Origin: Terriglobia bacterium
GTDB lineage: Bacteria; Acidobacteriota; Terriglobia; Bryobacterales; Bryobacteraceae
Assembly: GCA_020073345.1 (NCBI GenBank)
Contig: JAIQFI010000006.1
Span: 62,001-126,000 of the forward strand
DNA length: 64,000 nucleotides
Direction: 5' to 3'
Shown here one piece after another: positions 58,978 through 64,000 of this stretch (position 1 is the stretch's first letter; each line of letters starts with the position of its first letter). The notes below the pieces were generated by a model that saw only the letters and a program-made list of their open reading frames with translations, searched no databases and had not been told where the DNA came from. Both the position numbers and the translations under genes were made by a program.

Positions 58978-59027
58978 TGTTCACACTTTGTTCGGCCTAT
59001 TTTCGCTGTCGACCGAAACCGTGAACA
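58978..59027. promoter_or_regulatory. Widely spaced inverted repeat between receptor and sigma genes
   Basis: TGTTCAC (58978-58984) and GTGAACA (59021-59027) are perfect inverted copies, 43 bases centre to centre, about four helix turns. They lie in the 147-base divergent intergenic region and could bind a regulator of both sides. No other evidence supports a role. Confidence 0.3.
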
Positions 59028-59103
59028 GAATGGCGGCAAACGGAATACCTACTTAGAGCCCGTTGCACGAGAATCGGGAGAAGGCTACATTCGAAGATAT
59101 TCC

Positions 59104-59679
59104 ATGCCGACTGGTCCAGCAGCCTCGACCGCCTTGCCCGTTCTCGCGACGGCGAGCGATCCCAACGACCACCGCTCGCGGTTAGAACAAGAAGTCGTTG
59201 CTCTCTTCGATCAGTTCAGAGACCGGTTGCTGCGGTATCTTGTCGGTTTCGGCCTCACGATTCCGGACGGAGAAGAAGTCGTCCAAGAGGTATTCCTTTC
59301 CCTGTTTCAACATCTGCAACGCGGCAAATCGCGCGAAAATCTTCGTGGCTGGGTGTTCCGGGTGGCGCACAACCTGGCTCTGAAACGGCGTTATCAGACT
59401 CGCCGGAGTCTAGAAGTCTTGACTGAGGAGGGCGCCGCGGAAGCATTGGCCGTGGACCCGGCTCCGAATCCGGAGACACAGATGGTAAACAACCAGGCTC
59501 AGCAGCGGCTGCGGGCGGTTCTTCAGGCGCTGCCGGAACAGGCTCGCCGCTGTCTTGCGCTGCGGGCGGAAGGCTTGCAGTACCGGGAGATCGCCCAGGT
59601 TCTGGACATGTCCCTTGGCGCGGTATCGCTTTCCCTGGCGCGATCGCTGGCCCGCATGGCGCGGGCTGTCGAAAGGTGA
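59104..59679 (+). CDS. ECF-family RNA polymerase sigma factor
   Basis: 191 residues. Region 2 covers about 30-100 (FDQFRDRLLRYLVGFGLTIPDGEEVVQEVFLSLF, then LRGWVFRVAHNLALKR). Region 4 covers about 135-188 (LPEQARRCLALRAEGLQYREIAQVLDMSLGAV), ending in a helix-turn-helix. It is followed, with an overlapping stop and start, by its anti-sigma factor. It is divergent from a TonB receptor gene. Confidence 0.93.
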   Translation: MPTGPAASTALPVLATASDPNDHRSRLEQEVVALFDQFRDRLLRYLVGFGLTIPDGEEVVQEVFLSLFQHLQRGKSRENLRGWVFRVAHNLALKRRYQTRRSLEVLTEEGAAEALAVDPAPNPETQMVNNQAQQRLRAVLQALPEQARRCLALRAEGLQYREIAQVLDMSLGAVSLSLARSLARMARAVER

Positions 59680-60491
59680 ACTTTATGTGGCAATCGAATT
59701 CCCATCTTTCCGACCAACAGTTGCTCCTGGACGTGGAAGGAGAACTCTCGGCGCACGATGCGAAGCAGGTTCGGGCGCATCTTGAGGCGTGCTGGAAGTG
59801 CCGCACGCGCCGTCAGGAACTCGAGAGCGCCATTGCCGATTTCATTCGCGTTCACGAACGTGAGATGGACGTGGAGCTGCCGCCGATCGCCGGTCCGCGC
59901 GCGTTACTCAAGGCGCACCTGGCTCAACATGCGGCGGCTGCGCCGGACCGCCCTTCGCTGTGGTTTGCGGGGACCCGCGGATTTGCGTGGGCGCTGGGTG
60001 GGGCCGCCTGCGGGTTGCTGGTTCTTGGTTTATGGCTGGGGCGTTCAGGTGTGACACGCCCACGGTCGCGCCCGCCGGCTGCGGTGGTCTCGATTCCGGA
60101 TTCCAGACTCACTCCCGGCGCAGCCCTGCTGGTGAGCCGGCCGGCCGTGTGCTCACAAACGAATACGAATAACAAAACGGTTCCGATCGTGCTGCAGCGA
60201 AGAGTATTCGAGGAATACGGGATCGCGGGGGCGGAACCGCGAGCTTACGAGGTCGACTACCTGATCACACCGGCGCTAGGAGGGGCGGATGACATTCACA
60301 ACCTCTGGCCGCACTCTTACTCGGCTACGGTTTGGAACGCACAGGTGAAGGACGCCCTGGAGAACCGCCTCCGCCAGATGGTTTGCGACGGGAGCCTGGA
60401 TTTGACGGAAGCGCAGCAGGAAATCGCCACGAATTGGATCGCTGCTTATAAAAAGTATTTCCATACCGACAAGCCGCTATCGGACCACTGA
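59676..60491 (+). CDS. Transmembrane anti-sigma factor with degenerate HNH-like C-terminal domain
   Basis: 271 residues (GTG 59676 overlaps the sigma stop; ATG 59685 with AAAGG upstream is also good). The cytoplasmic anti-sigma zinc motif is His35-x3-Cys39-x2-Cys42. One membrane helix lies at 103-122. The external part (about 165-268) reads VDYLITPALGG (193-203), then NLWP (209-212), KDALENRLRQMVCDG and LTEAQQEIATNWIAAYKKY. This matches the secreted HNH-like domain whose core is normally DHLIPLELGG...NLWP, but the catalytic His is Tyr195. It probably senses rather than cuts. Confidence 0.78.
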   Translation: MNFMWQSNSHLSDQQLLLDVEGELSAHDAKQVRAHLEACWKCRTRRQELESAIADFIRVHEREMDVELPPIAGPRALLKAHLAQHAAAAPDRPSLWFAGTRGFAWALGGAACGLLVLGLWLGRSGVTRPRSRPPAAVVSIPDSRLTPGAALLVSRPAVCSQTNTNNKTVPIVLQRRVFEEYGIAGAEPRAYEVDYLITPALGGADDIHNLWPHSYSATVWNAQVKDALENRLRQMVCDGSLDLTEAQQEIATNWIAAYKKYFHTDKPLSDH

Positions 60492-60620
60492 AAACAGCGG
60501 CTGCCCGCATGAGATTTGCGTTCTGATATCCTGGTATTGGATGTTGTTCTTGCCTCCGCGCCCGCGGATGTTCGCCCGCCTGGACCTGACGAAGTTCGGT
60601 CCCAAAACGTCCCGCCTCGA

Positions 60621-61655
60621 ATGAAGTCTATTGTGCAGATCAGCCGCGGAATTGAGTCCTTGTTCGGGACGCGAGACGAGAATATCCGCCTGATTGAAGG
60701 CAGCCTGAACATCCGCACGCGGCTGCTGAACGACTCCCTGGAAATCGAAGGCGAGGAAGCCAGCGTAGTCCGGGCGTCGCAAATCCTCAATGACTATGTG
60801 ACGCTGGTGCGCGAAGGGTACACCTTCAACAACGGCGATCTCAACAGTTTTCTGCGCGTCGTGACCACCGACGCCGACACCTCGCTTCGCAATCTGGTCG
60901 AAAGCGGGAAGCAGCGCACCTTCGGCAAGAAAGTGATCGCGCCGAAGAGCATGATGCAGCGCCGCTACATCGACGCCATCGAGCGCTACGACCTGGTGTT
61001 CGGCATCGGTCCGGCGGGCACCGGCAAAACCTATCTGGCGGTGGCCATGGCGGTTTCGGCGCTGCTCTCGAAACGTGTCAGCCGTATTATTCTGACGCGG
61101 CCGGCGGTCGAAGCCGGCGAGCGCCTGGGCTTCCTGCCCGGAACCTTTCAGGAAAAAGTGGACCCGTATCTGCGCCCCTTATACGATGCGCTGTTCGACA
61201 TGCTGGAAGTGGAAAAGGTTGAAAAGCTCCTGGAGCGCAACGTGATTGAGGTGGCGCCCATCGCCTTCATGCGCGGCCGCACGCTCAATGACAGCTTCAT
61301 CATCATGGACGAAGCGCAGAACACCACGCCCGAGCAGATGAAGATGATCCTCACGCGCCAGGGCTTCAATTCGAAAATGGTAGTGACCGGCGATATCACC
61401 CAGATCGACCTGGCCATGGGACAGCGCAGCGGATTGATCGAAGTTGCCGACGTGCTTCGCGGAGTGGAAGGCATCCAGTTCGTCCAGTTCGACGAAAAAG
61501 ACGTGGTGCGCCACAGCCTGGTACAGAAAATCGTGAAAGCGTACGAGCGCTATAACGAGGTGATCGGCGCGAATCGCCAGTTGTCGCTGCGGCTGGCCGA
61601 ACCCGCTACCGAGGTCCCACCGGCAGATCCGGCCTCGCAGTTCCCGGTCGCTTAA
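60621..61655 (+). CDS. phoH: PhoH-family ATPase (PhoH-like/YbeZ)
   Basis: Cytoplasmic P-loop ATPase of the YbeZ type, linked with YbeY in rRNA and ribosome processing. From ATG 60621 (MKSIVQISRGIESLFG) it has 344 residues, usual for the family; the frame opens at TTG 60516 but those residues look non-native. Walker A GPAGTGKT, LTRPAVEAGERLGFLPG, Walker B FIIMDEAQN and VVTGDITQIDLAMG are all present. ybeY follows 10 bases later. Confidence 0.93.
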   Translation: MKSIVQISRGIESLFGTRDENIRLIEGSLNIRTRLLNDSLEIEGEEASVVRASQILNDYVTLVREGYTFNNGDLNSFLRVVTTDADTSLRNLVESGKQRTFGKKVIAPKSMMQRRYIDAIERYDLVFGIGPAGTGKTYLAVAMAVSALLSKRVSRIILTRPAVEAGERLGFLPGTFQEKVDPYLRPLYDALFDMLEVEKVEKLLERNVIEVAPIAFMRGRTLNDSFIIMDEAQNTTPEQMKMILTRQGFNSKMVVTGDITQIDLAMGQRSGLIEVADVLRGVEGIQFVQFDEKDVVRHSLVQKIVKAYERYNEVIGANRQLSLRLAEPATEVPPADPASQFPVA

Positions 61656-61665
61656 AGACCGTTTC

Positions 61666-62097
61666 ATGCCCGCCTACACCACGTCCCTTCTGTTTCAGCA
61701 CCCGTCACCTAAGGTGCGGCGAGCAGAGCTGCGCCGGTTTCTGAAAGATCTGGCGAGCAATGTCTTGCCCGGACAGAGTGTGTCGTGTTTGATTACTTCT
61801 GATGCGGAATTGCTAGATCTGAATCGGAAATTTCGCGGGAAGAATGAAGCTACCGACGTCTTGTCGTTCCCTCCCGAGGACATCGCGATTTCGTTCGATC
61901 GCGCCGCGGCACAGGCGTTCGAACTGGGGCATAGCGTCGAGGACGAATTGCGAATCCTGATGCTGCACGGGCTGCTGCACCTGGCGGGTATGGATCACCA
62001 TACCGATCATGGCGCTATGGCACGCGCCGAAGTTCGTTGGCGCAAGCGTCTGGGGCTGCCTTCCGGGCTCATCGAACGGGCTGGGGCAAGCGCATGA
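61666..62097 (+). CDS. ybeY: YbeY, rRNA-maturation endoribonuclease
   Basis: A 143-residue metal-dependent single-strand endoribonuclease for 16S rRNA 3' processing. The zinc motif HGLLHLAGMDHHTD has the three His of the H-x3-H-x5-H signature, and GKNEATDVLSFP is the other family motif. It sits between phoH and corC; its TGA overlaps the corC ATG (ATGA). Confidence 0.95.
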   Translation: MPAYTTSLLFQHPSPKVRRAELRRFLKDLASNVLPGQSVSCLITSDAELLDLNRKFRGKNEATDVLSFPPEDIAISFDRAAAQAFELGHSVEDELRILMLHGLLHLAGMDHHTDHGAMARAEVRWRKRLGLPSGLIERAGASA

Positions 62098-63338
62098 CGC
62101 TGCTGCTGACATTGGCGGCCGCAGCCGTCGCTCTTCTCGTCACGCTGGTCACCTGCATCCAGCTCCTGTATCTGGAAAGCCTGCGGGTCCGGACCCGCGA
62201 GCTGCCGGCTTTGCAGTTCTTCCGGGAAACGCTGGAACCGCGGATTGGCCTCGAAACCGAACGCGGCTCGCTGACGTTTTCCCTGATCAAGCACATCGGC
62301 CTGGGCATTCTCGGCTGCCTGATCCTGGCCATCACGCTGCCAAACTCCCCGCTCTGGGAAGCGCTGGCGGGCGCGTTCCTGGTCACCGGCGCCGCTACGG
62401 TGTTAGGTGCGCACCTGATACCCCAGATCGTGTATCGCAAGACCGCGGGGCACGGGCTGAAGGCGCTGGTGCCGGTGTTCCGCGTGCTGGCTGTATCGGC
62501 GCTCCCGTTGACCTGGATCGTGGAATTCCTGCAATCGCTGTTCGAGCTGGGCCGCCCGGCGCCCGATGAGGAAACCGCGGCCGAAGAACATATCGAAGCC
62601 CTGATCAGCGCCGGCGAAGAAGAAGGCATCATCGAGGAAGGCGACCGCGAGCTGATCCAATCCGTGGTGGCCTTCGGCGACAAGACCGTGCGCGAGGTTC
62701 TGACGCCGCGGCCGAGGATCGTCGCGATCAGCCAGGATGCGACGCTCGACGAACTGCGCGAGCTGGCCATCAACGAGCAGTACTCCCGCATCCCCGCCTT
62801 CGACGGCGATATCGATTCCATCACCGGATTCGTGCATGTCCGCGACATGTTCGAGCTGGACGAAGAAGTTCGCGCCAAGCGCAAGGTGCGCGACATTCTG
62901 CGGCCCATCCGCATGATCCCGGAAACCAAACCAGTCAACGACCTGCTGAAGGAAATGCAGGAAGAAGGCGCGCACATGGCTGTGGTGGTGGATGAGTACG
63001 GGTCCACTGCCGGCATCGTCACTCTGGAAGACATGGTGGAGGAGATTGTCGGCGAGATTCACGACGAACACGAGCCGGAGCGCGATTTTCGCGAGGATCC
63101 CGACGGGAGCTTCGTCGTTTCGGGCAGCTTCGACCTGGGCCGGTTGGGTGACCTGCTTGAATTCCGCCCGCAGGAGGGCACCGAATCGACGACCGTCGGC
63201 GGGCTGATCACCGAGTGGCTCGGGCACGTGCCCGCAGTGGGCGAGGAAGCCGAGCGCGACGGCATCCAGATTAAAGTGCTGGCCGCCAACAACCTGCGCG
63301 TGGATCAGGTGCGGGTGGCGAAGGCCGCAGGCAAGTGA
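62094..63338 (+). CDS. CorC/HlyC-type CBS-domain membrane protein
   Basis: 414 residues from ATG 62094, which overlaps the ybeY stop. N-terminal DUF21-like membrane domain (helices at about 4-22, 80-100, 103-120 and 138-155), then a CBS pair (about 210-325: PRPRIVAISQDATLDELRELAI, AVVVDEYGSTAGIVTLEDMVEEI). The C-terminal CorC_HlyC domain (about 340-408) has SFVVSGSFDLGRLGDLL. Family members are implicated in magnesium/cobalt export. The phoH-ybeY-corC order is widespread. Confidence 0.92.
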   Translation: MTLLLTLAAAAVALLVTLVTCIQLLYLESLRVRTRELPALQFFRETLEPRIGLETERGSLTFSLIKHIGLGILGCLILAITLPNSPLWEALAGAFLVTGAATVLGAHLIPQIVYRKTAGHGLKALVPVFRVLAVSALPLTWIVEFLQSLFELGRPAPDEETAAEEHIEALISAGEEEGIIEEGDRELIQSVVAFGDKTVREVLTPRPRIVAISQDATLDELRELAINEQYSRIPAFDGDIDSITGFVHVRDMFELDEEVRAKRKVRDILRPIRMIPETKPVNDLLKEMQEEGAHMAVVVDEYGSTAGIVTLEDMVEEIVGEIHDEHEPERDFREDPDGSFVVSGSFDLGRLGDLLEFRPQEGTESTTVGGLITEWLGHVPAVGEEAERDGIQIKVLAANNLRVDQVRVAKAAGK

Positions 63339-64000
63339 AACATCGAGCCGGGTTCGTTGCGATTCTAGGCCGGCCCAACGCCGGCAAATCGACGCTGTTG
63401 AATGCCCTGTTGGGAACCAAGCTGGCTATCGTCGCGCCGCGCCCCCAGACCACGCGCACCGCGATTCAAGGCGTGTTGAAGCTGCCCGGCGCGCAGATCG
63501 TGTTCGTGGACACGCCGGGAATCCACGAGTCTTCGACGTTGCTCAACAAGCGCATGATGGATCAGGTGCGGGCGTCGGCCGACGCGGACGTGGTGCTGTT
63601 TCTGGTGGATGCGACGGCTCATTTCAACGACGAAGACGCGGGCGCCGTTGACCTGGTGAAAAAAACCGGGGCCCCGGCCATCGCGGTATTCAACAAGATC
63701 GACAAGCTGCGCGAAAAGGCGAAGTTGCTGGCGCTGATCGAGCGGTACCGCGGGATGCACGATTTCGCGGCGTACATACCCATTTCCGCGCTCAAAGGCG
63801 ACGGCGTGGATCTCTTGCGGAAGGAGATCCTGGCGCGGCTTCCGGAAGGTCCCGCGCTCTATCCCAAGGATCACTTAACCGATCAGCCGGAACGTTTTCT
63901 GGCGGCGGAAATCATTCGCGAGAAAGTTCTGCACCTGACACGGCAGGAAGTGCCCCACGCCGTGGCCGTGATGATTGAACAGTGGGAAGATACCGCTACG
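63335..64000 (+). CDS. era: GTPase Era, 5' part
   Basis: The gene runs off the window end after 222 codons; the usual length is about 300. GTG 63335 overlaps the corC TGA. G1 GRPNAGKST (residues 12-20), G3 DTPG, G4 NKID and G5 SALKG are present, and RPQTTR is the Era G2 region. The KH RNA-binding domain starts near LAAEIIREKVLHLTRQEVPH and is cut. Era binds 16S rRNA during 30S assembly, matching its neighbour ybeY. Confidence 0.95.
   Translation, partial: MKHRAGFVAILGRPNAGKSTLLNALLGTKLAIVAPRPQTTRTAIQGVLKLPGAQIVFVDTPGIHESSTLLNKRMMDQVRASADADVVLFLVDATAHFNDEDAGAVDLVKKTGAPAIAVFNKIDKLREKAKLLALIERYRGMHDFAAYIPISALKGDGVDLLRKEILARLPEGPALYPKDHLTDQPERFLAAEIIREKVLHLTRQEVPHAVAVMIEQWEDTAT

Overview
The window comes from a GC-rich Gram-negative chromosome, most likely an Acidobacteriota member of the Solibacter/Bryobacter type. 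This is inferred from content, not from a search. The pointers are serine/threonine kinases carrying PD40 beta-propellers, a TonB receptor with a carboxypeptidase-like N-terminal domain, Sel1 proteins, an S46 peptidase, many GTG/TTG starts with ATGA overlaps, and GC-rich double-hairpin repeats. No insertion sequence, prophage or CRISPR array is visible, and gene density is very high with no gap above 300 bases.

Region 1 (1-12.8 kb) is a phosphate/polyphosphate island. It holds the end of an outer-membrane porin, pstSCAB, two tandem phoU genes, a reverse-strand operon ppx > CHAD > sixA, two tandem thymidylate-kinase-like genes, and phoR-phoB. Matching 11-bp-period direct repeats, the probable Pho box of this organism, precede pstS and lie between phoR and phoB. 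A very stable cUUCGg hairpin sits in the first codons of pstC.

Region 2 (12.8-36 kb) mixes housekeeping genes with accessory ones. It has an unknown two-gene coiled-coil operon, two YfhO-like membrane proteins, two paralogous membrane Ser/Thr kinases flanking metH, a pair of small membrane proteins, a Sel1 protein, and msrA-rimO-yacG-pgpA-NHL-cinA. It ends with a c-type cytochrome and an HDOD protein.

Region 3 (36-51 kb) has nadA-nadC, a secreted S46 dipeptidyl-peptidase, an NtrB/NtrC-like two-component pair, a reverse block metK-tig-mdh, an AraC regulator divergent from a probable methanethiol methyltransferase, and two lipid-linked sugar transferases.

Region 4 (51-56 kb) is the most unusual. 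It is a same-strand run of a bacterial archaeo-eukaryotic release-factor homologue (baeRF), a universal stress protein, a secreted protein with an LPATG sorting signal, a sortase, and a second universal stress protein. A sortase with a dedicated substrate in a diderm, between stress proteins, is the best candidate for an undescribed system.

Region 5 (56-64 kb) holds tRNA-Asp, a TonB-dependent receptor divergent from an ECF sigma factor and its anti-sigma factor, and the conserved series phoH-ybeY-corC-era, cut by the window end. The anti-sigma factor carries a degenerate HNH-like domain.
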